Positions 50,936-62,857 of a stretch of 64,000 nt of DNA are shown here, piece after piece (within the stretch, counting starts at the first letter, position 1; every line of letters begins with the position of its first letter). The position numbers and the translations under genes were made by a program. This DNA is from Zygnema cylindricum (Eukaryota; Streptophyta; Zygnematophyceae; Zygnematales; Zygnemataceae). The notes under the pieces were generated by a model. The model did no database searches. It saw only the letters and a list, made by a program, of their open reading frames with translations, and had not been told where the DNA came from. The DNA is taken from contig JBBHKE010003477.1 of NCBI GenBank assembly GCA_037447655.1, forward strand, positions 1-64,000. Reading direction: 5' to 3'.

Positions 50936-53586
50936 TGGTTGATAGATTCTGGTGCGTCGCACCACATGTCATGTACAAAATCTATCATGACAAAGCTTGT
51001 AATGCTTTCTGTTCCTTTACGCATTTTACTTGGAAACAATTCTGTCCTAACATCTAATATGGTTGGACAGGTGGCCATAAACCCGAATAGTTCCGAACCG
51101 CTCATTTTGGAGAATGTGTATTACTTTCCCGAACTCAAAAAACTTTTTTTCTGTGGGTAGGGCGCTGCGAAATGGTAGTTTTGAAGTCATTTCGGAAAAT
51201 GAAGTCCAATTTTTCTCGTCAACCCACCTTTCTCTTGGAAAGGGGATTAAATGTGGTAATCTCTATGTTTTAAAATCTTTTAGAGATCTAGCGAATGCAA
51301 ATGTAGAAAATTCCTCTCCTTCTTCTTGTTTTCACAAATGGCATTTACGATATGGCCATTTAAATAGACAAAGCTTAGCATCTCTTAGTAAAGGCCTTGT
51401 TTTAGGCTTAGATTCATTTGATGCAAAAAACCTTGATTTTTGCCATGCATGTATTATTGGCAAAATGCCTCGATTACCTTTCCCAAAGAGCTTTTCTGAA
51501 TCAAATTATCCTCTTGATTTAATTACGAGTGATGTATGTGGACCTATGAGGGTACCAAGTTTGAGTGGTTTTGTGTATTTCATTACCTTTATCGATGATT
51601 ACTCACGATTCACCCATGTGTATCTTATGAAAATTAAGTCTAAAGCTTTTACTCATTTCCAACATTTTAAGTCCCTCGTCGAAAATCAATTCTCCTCTCG
51701 GATAAAAATGTCAAGAAGTGATAATGGGGGGAATGTATATCGTATGAATTCTCGGAATTTTTAGCATCATGTGGCATAGTTCACGAATTGTCTGCCCCTC
51801 ATACACCTCAACAAAATGGGGATGCCGAAAGACTTAATCGAACCCTTGCCGACATGGCTCGATCCATGATGCATTTTGCCTCTTTACCACAATCCTTTTG
51901 GGCCGAAGCAGTACTAACGGCTTGTTATGTCCGAAATAGGTCACCCACATCAACTCTCAAAAACAAGACTCCGTTTGAGGCATGGCATAAAAAGAAGCCA
52001 AATGTTTCTCACTTCCGCATTTTTGGAAGCGAGGCCTACTACAAAAATCTTACAAACACGGATGGTAAATGGGGTGCAAAGGCCATAAAAGGTATTTTTG
52101 TTGGTTACGCTCCCCACTCTAAAGCGTACCGCATATATTGTCCTAAAACACATCGAATTATCATCTCATGTGACGTCATTTTTAATGAAGACCCCTTTAT
52201 TCGCCACCTCGTACCAAATCTCCCTGTCACACCTCTAACCGTTGATTTTTCTACAAATTCATCATCCGTTGATTCTCTTAATCATTTTTTGTCCCCTTCT
52301 TACAATCCAACGGCTACGATGACAGAATCAAAAAACCTGGTTTTTACTGATTTTGACAGTTTTGAGAAAACTTCGACGGTGAAACCGGCCGCAAAATCCG
52401 CGTCCACTTCACAGACGCAAATTGTTGAGATCGCCAATACAACAACCGCTTCATATGAACAGCTGTCCGCGGCAACGAATTTTGACGCAATCAATTTTGA
52501 CGCGTCGACAAATCAAGTTGGAACTTCAGCTCAAGACAAAAACTTACGCGTGCCGAACGAAACGCAGTTGTCGTCATTAATACCGGAGGACCAAGTACGA
52601 CCTACTTCAACTTCTATCCCGATAAATCTGCTGAACCCACTTGCGCAATCCTCCACGACAAATCTTCTGCCAAGTTTGTCAACTCAGCAAGTTGTACGGC
52701 GGAGTACCCGACTTGTACGTCCCACTTGGAAGGTGACCCAAAATCTTGCCCACGCCAATCTTGCTGATGTAAAAGATTCCCCACTCACATTAAAATCTGC
52801 TCTAAAACGTCCAGACGCAGACAAGTCGCAGTTGGCGGCTAATGAAAAATATCAATCTTTAATGTCGAATCAGACTTGGACGCTTTGCAAGTTGCCACCT
52901 AATCGACGCGCCATTGGTTCAAAATGGGTTTTTAAAATTAAAAGATTTGCAGATGGATCTGTTGAACGCTACAAGGCACGTCTTGTTGCAAAAGGATATT
53001 CGCAAACCGAAGGCATTGATTACAACGAGGCTTTCGCGCTTGTTGCAAAATTCGAATCTATACGTACAATTTTGTCTTTAGCGGCAATCCACGATTGGGA
53101 ACTTCAGCAGCTCGACGTCAAAACTGCCTTTTTACACGGGACCCTCGAAGAAGATATTTATATGGAACAAGCTCCGGGATACGTTGTAGCTAGTCAAGAA
53201 TCTTTAGTCTGTCGCTTAAATAAATCCATTTATGGTCTTAAACAAGCGCCACGTGTGTGGCACAAAATGCTTGTCTATGCTTTATTAAAAGATGGATTCA
53301 AAGAAATTAGCGCAGATCCCGGTATTTACATTAAAGGTACAGGTGACAGTTTAGTAATCATTATTATTTACGTTGATGATCTAATACTTGCTGGTCCCAG
53401 TAGAACAGAAATTAACAAAGCCAAAGTTATGCTAACGTCTCATTGGCCGATGACAGATTTGGGTGACCTTCATTATTGTTTATGCATTAGCATTACAAGG
53501 AATAGGTCTAAATAATGTTTACAAATGAGTCAAGAGCATTAGATTGTCGATCTTTTAAAGAATTTTGGAATGTCCGATTGTAATCC
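50936..53586 (+). pseudogene. Copia lineage C, copy 2: protease-integrase-RT
   Basis: Starts at the protease motif IDSGASHHMSC, proceeds to WHLRYGHLNRQSL and CHACIIGKMPRLPFPKS (HHCC), integrase DVCGPM, RSDNGG and QQNGDAERLNRT (D, D, E residues present), then a continuous 575-codon frame (51788-53515) through the linker and RT to YVDDLILAG. A frameshift lies at about 51130 and a stop at 51762. RNase H and the 3' end are replaced by an LTR. This is the best-preserved pol segment in the window. Confidence 0.85.
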
Positions 53587-54567
53587 TGTCTCTTTATAAA
53601 GTATTTTCTAGGTCTAAATAGTTTAGTGAAAACATAAAAGAAAAGCGCAGGCAGCCTGCCTCCACCTCTCCCCTCTGTCTTCTATGCTTCTAGTCACTGA
53701 AGGAAAGAGAGGATGGTGGAGCCATGGCTGCCTTGGCTTTTCAGGCAAGTTAAAAGAAGTGACATAAGTCACTTCTAACAAAAAAGTTGAGTCCTGCGGG
53801 ACTCGAACCTCCGACCGGCAGAGCGAGGCGTAGCCGTCAGCCTTAGCCGGTCAGTCGTTGAAGTCCGTTATGATGAGTATTTAAGCATGTCAGAGTTCAC
53901 TAATCCGATTAACGGAATTACGGATAAGTAACATAGAAACAAAATGAAATATAGTGCAAACGTGAAACCGCACAAAACAAATTTACTAGACATTGTTTTT
54001 CAACGGCTAGCATTCAAAGCCGATTTGGATCTAACAACACGCATTATCACCGAGATCACGGAATGGTCGCTTTGGCGATTTTCGGGCGTGACATGACCTG
54101 GCGCCACGTGGCAAGATAACATTGGGTAGCGGGAATTCCAAAGAGCTTGAGGGAAAGTGAGGAGGAGACATGCGTCCATTCAATGACCGAGTCGTATACA
54201 AACCAAATAGAAAGAACACCGACCACATTACTTTTCTCTACTCTACAGTTCTCTGATTCGTTCGTACATCAGTAGATAGGGGTTGTGAGAGGGGTTTAGG
54301 ACTAATGAGATTTAGGAGAGAGCCACCTCTCTCCCAATGGGCTTGTATATATTTTAGCATATTTTCCACTTTATAACTAATCGCATGGTTGGGAGTTTCA
54401 GTGATTTCTTTTGATGCGAACTCAGGGGAGTCCAGAGTGCACAGAGGTGTAGTCTGATTGCCTGTTTGCCTACTTGGGTATTTATGATCCTAGCTGAAAA
54501 ATGGCTAGTCAAAAAATATCTAGAGGCTTCCTAAAATCTGTATTCCAATGCGTGACACAGATTTGCA
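53587..54567 (+). mobile_element. 5' LTR of short non-autonomous copia element D
   Basis: Begins around TGTCTCTTTATAAAGTATTT within the lineage C coding sequence and ends GACACAGATTTGCA before GGTTATGGGCCCACC. Its antisense tRNA-like module (about 53788-53868) has an exact GGTTCGAGTCC B-box and the A-box-like GACCGGCTAAGG. Confidence 0.78.
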
Positions 54568-55477
54568 GGTTATGGGCCCACCCTCTAAGGTGCCCATCTT
54601 CAACGGATCTGGTTTCATTTATTGGAAAGCCATGATGATATGGGCTTTGTGTGAAAAACGATACTGGGGTATCGTCAGTGGAAGGTGAAACGTCCATCTC
54701 AAGGAATTCCACAAGGGTTTAGTGGAGTGAGGTTTTTGCAGCAGTATCTGCTCCAACAGAGGAGGCAGACAGCAGGGACAGCAGTGTGTCCGAAAAGGGG
54801 AAACGGAAGGAGACACCTTTACTCCTATCGCTACTGTACCCGAAGCGGCAACCGCCAATACCAAAGAAAATGTTGTCTTGTGGATACTACACCCACTGAA
54901 TATGAAGATGAGGCAGGAGTAGTGATCACATAATTAAGATAAGCAAGAAGCTCTCACTGTTGATTAGAAAAACATATTGCTTTGGAACACATCCAAAGAG
55001 TTCAGAATTATCATGGAGCAAAACATGAGTACGGAAGTTATAGACCTTATGAGGAACTTAGTGGGGATTAGTGTTTGTTGGGAATATTTGGGGGTGGATG
55101 GATTTGACATCACTACTTGGTGTGATGTCGCTTGTGAAGATGTGCCTGTAAAAGGGTTATCATCCGGGTATGTGTTGCAGGTTGGGGATGGGGCTGGTTG
55201 TTTGAATTGCAAGAGGGAAAGTGGATTTAATGTGGATGAAAAAGAAAGGAGGTGGATAAAATCTTTGCTTGGATTTATGAAAAGTGGCATGCAAAATAAA
55301 ATGTATGATCAACAAGATGAAATAATTTTTTGTCATCTAATACACTTTCTTAAACATAAAAGCATTCGCTTGAAGCTTCATGAAGGAAAAATGAAAAATG
55401 AAAGGAAAATATATATATATATGTATTTGTTGTTTTTGATGGGAGTTGAAAGTAAGTAGACTAAAAAATAAGGGGAG
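54568..55477 (+). pseudogene. Element D internal region: gag start fused to RNase H remnant
   Basis: Opens with the gag start (MGPPSKVPIFNGSGFIYW) broken by a stop at about 54688, then decayed sequence. A 54977-55459 frame containing DGFDITTWCDVA and RRWIKSLLGFMKSGMQNKM derives from RNase H. The same gag-plus-RNase H layout without integrase or RT occurs in 16566-22665. It ends in the polypurine tract AAAAAATAAGGGGAG. Confidence 0.72.
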
Positions 55478-56669
55478 TGTTGAAATTTAAGTATTTTCTA
55501 GGTCTAGAGATTGTAAAATAAAAAGGCATAAAGGGGACACTGACAACCTACCTCTAACTCTTCACTCAAGTCCCCACACTTGTAGCAGTCACTAAAGACT
55601 TGAAGAGGAGTTAGATCCATGGCTGCTTAGGCTGTCCAAAGTGGACAGGAAGGCAATTCTTAATAGAGTTATCTAAAAGGTGTGACGGACCCAAGATTTG
55701 ATCCTGGTACCTGCCATCCGTCAAACTAGCCGTTCGCTTTAACCAACAAGTCTAAATACAGTGCTAGAGTACAATAGGTTTGACAAATATTTATATTTGT
55801 ACACGTAGACTAGTTCGTCTAACGGAAATAGATACGTAATGCATAGATACAGTTTTGTATAGTACGGAGTACGATTTAATGTATTTTATGAAACGGATAC
55901 CGCGCATTTGTGTCGAACGCGAAACAAATATCGCACGTATATTTTCAACGGCTACAATTGTATCCGGTTTGATCGGACGACCACGATAGGCGCCACGATC
56001 ACGGATTCTGTAATTTTGGCGTTTTTTAGTCATCGCCACGTCATGTGACACTTGGCGCGACAATGTTGGATTGTGGCGACTCTGGAGATTGCGGTAACAA
56101 ATCCGGCTATGACACGTGTCGACATTTTGGCCATGTTGTACAATGGCCGTACAGAAAGTACACCGACACCTGTACTTTTCTGTACCACACACTAATTTGA
56201 TTGGTGCCATACTTTAGTAGATAGAGTTTTAGAGAGGGAATAGGACTTAGAAAATTTTGGGTAAGTAGCTGCCTCTCCCAGAGAGCACCTTGAATAAATG
56301 GCAAACTTTGGCCAGCCATAACTATCAATTTACTTGACCATTTTCAGTGATTCTTTTTGCTGCGGACTAAAGGGAGTCCAAGCTACACATGAGTGTAGTC
56401 GGTCAGAGTTTTTGTCTACCAGGGTGGCAGTATTTCTAAGGGAAAGTCAAAGTGGGTGAATGTGTCCAAATCTCATATTCTAACTTTGCATTCTGTGGTG
56501 GAACTGACCACACAGAAAGTGTTATTTCATAGGGGTGCATCTATAATTGGATTCTGATTGTCAAGGGGTCAATCATTTGGGTTTATATCAACTTCGAGTC
56601 AGCACTATCTAGATAAGCTTCTTTTTGGATCTGCTTTCTCTGAGGGCCAATGGAGGTCTCAGAGTTTCA
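55478..56669 (+). mobile_element. 3' LTR of element D
   Basis: Starts TGTTGAAATTTAAGTATTTT directly after the polypurine tract and ends TCTCAGAGTTTCA. It contains the GTAC hairpin (56149-56185) and all later hairpins. The next base begins an integrase fragment of another element, so the right target duplication is not evident. Confidence 0.85.
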
Positions 56670-57115
56670 TAACCGAGAGGTTAAATAGAACACTAAGTGA
56701 TAGTGCTAGGAGTATGCTCTCAGAAAAGAAGATAGGAAAGAGATTTTGGGCCGAAGCTATGAACTGTGCAAATTATAGTTCTCACTTTGGTAGTAAAAGG
56801 CCAAACTCCTTATGGGAGATGGAGCGGGCAAAAACCAGATGTTTCACACTTAAAGGTTTTCGGTAGTCAAGTATTCAGCCTAGATACAAATCTGTCACAT
56901 TAGAAGTTGGATCCGAAAGGAAAACCAGGATATGTGCTAGGATATGATGAAGATGTAAAGCGATGTAGAGTCTATGATCTCAAGAGAGAAGATATAATCC
57001 TAGAAAAGCATCTAGTGGTCATGGATGAAGGGAAATCTATAGATCCCTTTAAGCATACAAAGACAACCAAAATCAGATTTGAGTCAAAAAATTTTGAGGA
57101 CTGTAAGCTTCCTAA
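56670..57115 (+). pseudogene. Copia integrase C-terminal/linker fragment
   Basis: Short frames ERLNRTLSDSARSML, KRFWAEAMNCANY and, after frameshifts, GYVLGYDEDVKRCRVYDL and HLVVMDEGKSIDPFKH closely match element B at 46290-46690. The upstream integrase core and downstream RT are missing. Confidence 0.75.
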
Positions 57116-57415
57116 ATATCCAAGTTTTCAAGAAGATGATAATCTTTGTCGAGCTTGCCGGAGAAACATGAGAGGATGGTCCACTGCCTTGAGTAATCGA
57201 CATTGTTGTCCTACAAACAACCCTTTAGAATGCGATTCCTTCCCATGATAATGCCTATGCCCACGGTTGCTCGCATTTCTCCCATGAACATGCATGCAAA
57301 AATAGGGATGAGTACATGGGGAGGGCAAAAAGATATCTCCTCCCACTCCTTTCCCCACCTGTCCGGGGAAGGCTGTGGAATTCTGGGCAATGGAGCCGGG
57401 TTCCGGATTTTGTGA
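57116..57415 (-). repeat. Repeat shared with 58610-58870 (gypsy-associated)
   Basis: GCATGCAAAAATAGGGATGA and GGGAGGGCAAAAAGATATCT with their surroundings reappear with small changes at 58740-58800, both ending in GGGGAAGG-rich sequence. They may be parts of the gypsy element's terminal repeats; no LTR borders were established. Confidence 0.5.
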
Positions 57416-58865
57416 CGGTCTGTTGAAAGACTAACAAAGATTCTCTCAAAATCCACTATTCTGGTACAAATGATTATGGTAATCGACCCCGGAGGCAAAC
57501 CAACCGAAGTCCCAAAAAGGACTACCAAAGAGAGAAATGTGATACTTTCACTCAAAATAATGAAAGGATAAAATATAGATATGCTGTCACAGAATTAACA
57601 ATATCGCCTTGCCTTTGAAAAATAAAGAATTATGGTAGAATGTGTAATGATAGCAAGCGAGCTCAACCTACCCCCAAAACATAGCGTTGACAACAAGAGG
57701 AGATGAAATCTCTCCCCCAGACACTGGAACAGGTAAGCCCTCCTTGACTCCTCGGTTTTCGCAACCCGGAACCGGCAAGACCCTTCTCGGTTTCTAACAG
57801 ACACCAATACCAAATCGCCCAAACAAGAAAGATAGTGCCAACTACCCAACCGGACTACGACTTCCACAAACGACGGATGCAAACCAAGATGGCAATAGGG
57901 TCACAATCACACACAAAACAAAATTCTCCATTAGAAAGTTTGCTGGAATTTCGAGGGTTTTTCTCAAGAGACAGTACTGAAACAACCACCTGTCTCATTT
58001 GGCCCCAAGTGCCTTATACAAGCAAAGTTTGTCCTATTGACAGTACCAAAGTCAAAGCAATACCAGGAGCCAATCAGCGGCAAGGAATTATTATCGTATG
58101 GACATAAGACAAAACAGGTTGTACTACACTCAGGGCAAAAAGTTATGCGACTAGCTCCGACTAGAACGGAAGCCAAAGGTTATTTTATGATACACTCTTG
58201 AGCACAAAGTTCTGAATTCACGTGAAACGCCTAACTTTGACTTAAGGTAATAAATGCTCTACCTATTTGGTGGACCTTAACTAACCTCCTACGGACAGCC
58301 AACAGCAAAATCTACAAGATTTTCCCAAAAGTTACATGGCGTCCCACAATGTAGCCCCCAAAGTGGCAGGTGGAAACTGGTCGCATGTAACAAAATCGCC
58401 ATCTGTGAGACGGAATAACTTTGTCGTTCGCCCTCTGTTAGGCGCGAAATAAAGTGCGTTCTGCTCAGTTTAGAAAATAGAGGAGTCTCGTTTGGTTGGG
58501 TACACTCCTTCTTCCGTACTCCGATGACCGTACACGGAAGAAAGAGCTCGGAAATCCTTGGTGAGATAAAGAAGTGCCGGTAAAGCACACGAGCTTGACA
58601 GCTGCCGAACGTGTCTGAGAAACATGGGAGGAGGGCCTACTACCCGAAGTAGTTGGTATAGGAGTCCTGCAAATGACCCCCAAAATTCGAATGCATCCCA
58701 TAATAATGATTATGCCCACTGCTGCCCCCATTCATCCCATGGACATACATGCAAAATAGGGATGAGTGCATGGGGAGGGCGAAAAGATATCTCCTCCCCT
58801 TTCTTTTCCCTACCTGGCCGGGGAAAGGGGTTGGGTCCATGGTAATTGAGCCGGCGTCTTGATTT
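57416..58865. other. Gypsy 3' region, unassigned
   Basis: No protein motif recognised. On the minus strand GACTAAGAGGGGGGGAAATC (about 58880-58861) resembles a polypurine tract placed downstream of integrase, so part of this region could be a 3' LTR. The short frames are not supported. Confidence 0.4.
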
Positions 58866-59110
58866 CCCCCCCTCTTAGTCAACCGTGACTAAGACATAAG
58901 AATAATTACCCATCGAATTCGTAGTTCTCGCAGAACCAAAGGGCAAAGGGTTTAGGACAAGAGGCCCAAGAGGATGGAAGGCATGACTGATGCCAACAGT
59001 GGTCACATCGGTCAAAGACCAGTGCAGTACCCGGAGAGAATGAGAAGAGGCAGCCGGAAGAACATGAGGTGGGTCGGCAAAATAGGTGAGGTGAAAAGTC
59101 TGCTCGTCTT

Positions 59111-60064
59111 TCAATCCCCGGAGGTGACATTTTCCCTACTGTCTTTCCCTTCCAGTATCAACACGCCCTTATTGGAAACCTCTACAACTTTTAAGATCAC
59201 CCGACCCGCCAAAATGTCAAGCGTGTCCTTCTCCTGTTGCATCCGATACAAGAAATCCCCGGGCATAAATGGTCGTTGCCGCGGGACAAAATTTCTGCTC
59301 CGCTGTTGCAAATAACAGAGTTGATCTCGGTGATGAGCTGCTTGTAAATTCCCCACGGCTAGTGGCATTTCCCGGTGAAATAACTTGGCCCTGTCGGCAA
59401 TCATTTTCTCGACCGTCCCTTTGATATCCATCTCCGGAAGGACCACTGCTTGGGCAGAGGCAGCGCCGGGTAGGATTGGATGTCGTCCGAACAAAATGAA
59501 ATAAGGACTATAGGAGTGGAGAGAGGCCTGCCGTTTGAATCTGTACCCCATGGCAATCCAAGGCACCCTTCTTTCCCACTCTCCTAAATCCTCTTCAACA
59601 TCATATTTACGCAGCGACCGCTTCACTGTTTGTAGGCACCTTTCGGCCAAAACCGTCGGCTTGTGGGTGGTCTCGGTTGGTCAGCCGGTGGTCGATGAGG
59701 CACAATTCCAACAAGTTGGAGAATTCTGTCGCAAATTCCGAGCCCTGGCCGATCAAAACTTTGGCTGGTGCGCCCCAAATTGGGACAGCAATCTCTACAA
59801 GATTACGTCCGCAATAGCCTTAGACTCCTTTCGGGGTAAGACCACCAATTCGATCCACTTGGAAAAATGCTCTATCATTACCAATACAAAGCGGTTCCCT
59901 CGTCTGCTGGTGGGGAGTGGACCCAGCAGATCCAGAGACCACCGATAAAACATTCCCCGGATGGGAAATGAATGAAGCTGGGCACCTCTTTTTTTGTCGA
60001 AAGCTGCTTTAACTTGGTCACTGGAAGAACACGTCTGCACAATCCGGTTGACTTCGGTCCGCAA
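59111..60064 (-). pseudogene. Ty3/gypsy integrase
   Basis: On the minus strand the catalytic core starts with FYRWSLDLLGPLPTSRRGNR (first Asp) and IEHFSKWIELV. It then has, across a stop, LIGQGSEFATEFSNLLEL (second region, D replaced by G in LIGQGSEF). It continues into ERCLQTVKRSLRKYD, WERRVPWIAMGYRF and YSPYFILFGRHPILP near the C-terminal side. The Glu of the DDE triad lies in the frame-broken HPQADG stretch (normally QADGxxER). Stops and frameshifts show decay. Confidence 0.8.
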
Positions 60065-61080
60065 CCCGTGCCACTAGTACGATCTTGTGACTAGGGAGGT
60101 GGTCGGTTTTTGCCCAAAATGGCCACATTGTTTGTGGAGGCGAAAAATAAGAGTCTCGCTAGAGGCCGGGGGAGGAACCACTTTCCTCGTCCCGTCTGCC
60201 CATTTTTGGATTAAAAGGCCTCTTTCCAATTCTTACGTCGCCATTCGAGTTTGAACCCTGGATAACTGCACTCCAAACAAATTGGGAAGAGGGGAACCTT
60301 GTTGGATAGATTGATGTGCAACGGGGTCATTCCAGATATCTTTCCGCCCAACCCCTGTTGGCGCCAGCCCCTCCACGTCTGTTGAGAAAGTTGACAATTC
60401 CCCCCCAGATTGAAGAAGCCAAATAAAGGCAGAGGAAGGTCGAATGAGTCCCAATTTGATTTCGGGATCCTTATCGTGACGGGCCCTGGTGGAATCTCTT
60501 GTGAAAGGGTCAGGATTTCAACTAAGTCCATCGGCATTCCTATGGATTTCTCCGGCCCGGTGGATTATGTCGAAATCATATTCCTGCAGTATTAACACCC
60601 ATCTAGCAAGCTTGCCAATTAGCTTGCTGTTCTCCATAATGAAATTGAGATTTTGGTGATCCGTAATCAGAGTGAAATGAACTCGTTGGTGATCCGTAAT
60701 CAGAGTGAAATGAACTCTATACAGATATGGTCTGAAATGTTGGATGGCCCAAATAAGGATTTCAACTAAGTCCATCGGCATTCCTATGGATTTCTCCGGC
60801 CCGGTGGATTATGACAAAATCTTATTCCTGCTGTATTAACACCCATCTGGCGAGCTTGCCAGTTAGCTTGCTGTTCTCCATAATCCACTTGGGAGGTTGG
60901 TGATCGGTAATTCGAGTGAAGTGAACTCCGTACAGATAAGGTCTAAAATGTTGGATGGCCCAGACAGCTGCCAGTAATTCTCCCTGGTAGCTGCTTTAAT
61001 TCCCCTCCGCTCAGTTATTACTTCTACTGGCGTAAACCACCACATATTTGGCCCCCGCATCATCTGCTGTTTTGGAAAGC
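60065..61080 (-). pseudogene. Ty3/gypsy RNase H and linker, with internal duplications
   Basis: Minus-strand motifs YQGELLAAVWAIQHFRPYLY (stop-broken), ITDHQNLNFIMENSKL, KLARWVLILQEYDFDIIHRA and HRNADGLS are typical of gypsy RNase H. The segment is tandemly duplicated with a 244-bp offset (about 60513 and 60757), and within it a 33-bp unit encoding ITDHQ is repeated. The downstream HKQCGHFG (about 60130) belongs to the integrase HHCC domain. The reverse-transcriptase core lies beyond the preserved part. Confidence 0.78.
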
Positions 61081-61450
61081 TTTAGTCCTCTCTATGCCTC
61101 GAGTGTGAGGGAGAGAGAGTTTCACGACTTAGCATATGTTTGGTTGTAAGTTTGTTTCATTACATACCAGAATTGATGTTCCACTAGTTCGGTAGGGTGT
61201 ACACCTTTTTATACATTCCCGAGACAGAAGTCACTACAAGAAAGAAGACACTCCAAAATATCCGGTTGTTGGTGCATAGATACACTTGAGGACAAAATGG
61301 CACATAGAGATTTGTCTACGGTGCCGAATCTAATATGTACGCGGCGGACGCAGACCGGCGACAAATGCTGGTCCGTGTGAACCACATTCATGACAAATGA
61401 CGTGGCATACGGAATCCTTTTCTGCAACAATGAGACCTCAATTGATACTC
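61081..61450. other. Spacer, nothing recognised
   Basis: Between the gypsy remnant and the next LTR. No supported gene or transposon end. Confidence 0.45.
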
Positions 61451-62408
61451 AAACTAGGCAGCTTACCAGAAGCCTCTAGGATAGCTTCAATCTCTTAGTC
61501 TTTTATATTAGTATTAATTACACCTTGACACCCTGACAGAATACAGATTGACCAAACTGCAGCTCTTGGAATAGTAGACTCCCCTGAGTGTATTATAAAA
61601 AGAGTCGTTGAATTTGCTGCCTTAAGCAGTAAATTATCAATGGTCAAAGATGACCTTTAATAGAGGAGCACTCTGGGAGAGTGGCGGCTATTTGTAGTTC
61701 CACTAAGTGCTAAACCCCTCTCTGATCCCTCTACTACTAAAGTACGGAGCCAATCTAATCACTGTACAGAACAGAAAGGTACTTGGCTCGAGTACTTTTT
61801 TATAAGCTATTGTACGACATAGCCAAGAAACGCCTATATCCGGTTCACCATGGTATGTCCCAAGATTTCTATCCAATGTTGCACACGGGAAATTTGGTGT
61901 GGCAGTGACCGCAAACCACCAATTGTTCATTTCGGACACCGGCTTCTTCCTCTGCCCGATTGATATTGACCTTAATTGAAGAGCGTCAAAAATACAAGTG
62001 GTATTTTCGACGTAACTTTATCTAACTATCTCTAACTGATTGTGGTCCGTTCGTCAATAAAATTAACTTCTGTATTTCCATATTGTTAAGTAGCTAATAT
62101 ACCCTATATACTTCAACACACGTGCTGGTTTACATGGTAACGATACAAGGCTACTTAGACGGACGGTAAGTACCATGATCAAATCCTGGGTCCGTCAACC
62201 TTTTTGGTAAGTTTACAAAAGGACTGCCTTCTAACTCTAAGAGAAGCATAGGCAGCCATGGCTCTAGCTTCCTCTCCAGCCTTCAGTGACTACGGCAAGT
62301 ATGGGGCCAGAGAGAGAAGTTAAAAGCAGGCTGCCTCTGCTTTTTCCTCCTTATTTTAGATAAATTAAAAAACCTAGAAAATACATAAGAAAACTTTTAT
62401 TTCCAACA
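61451..62408 (-). mobile_element. Solo or partial LTR of the hairpin-LTR copia family
   Basis: The right border TTTCCAACA is followed by TACTC. TACTC also precedes 61451, a candidate 5-bp duplication, although the usual terminal TG is missing on that side. The family's GCCATGGCT, tRNA-like (about 62125-62205) and TATATAGGG landmarks are present; hairpins are partly decayed. Confidence 0.7.
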
Positions 62409-62857
62409 TACTCCTTTGTAAATATCTGCTGAAGTAGATTTTTGTCTTTGTGTGGTTACCTTATTAGTAAAGGAATCTTTTTGTATAACGTACCTTGTTC
62501 GGTTCGAGCCGTAGGTATTTATTGTATGGCTGGTATTCCTCCGTACGTTCAGCAGCATAGGCTTCAGTGTATATTAGTAGGACTTAGACAACTTTAGGAC
62601 TTAGACAACTTTGAAGGCATGAACACTTTGTAGTAGAAAACTGTACAACCTGTTTTTTGCACTTTTATCTGTGAATATCTCAAAGATCTGTGGGCAAAAA
62701 TACTTGTAGTTTTGTGTTTGTGTTCATCCTAATATTATCTACATTTTGTTAGATTTGCAAAGCTATTGTATCTCTGGTTTAGGTTTTATCATCTATTGAA
62801 GTTGCTGTATTTTCAGATCGCTTTTTGTGAAAGTTTCTTGCTTGGTTAGGTTGTGAG

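Noticed and set aside
59535-59948. + strand open frame of 137 codons
   Set aside because: It lies opposite the gypsy integrase, whose minus-strand motifs are clear.
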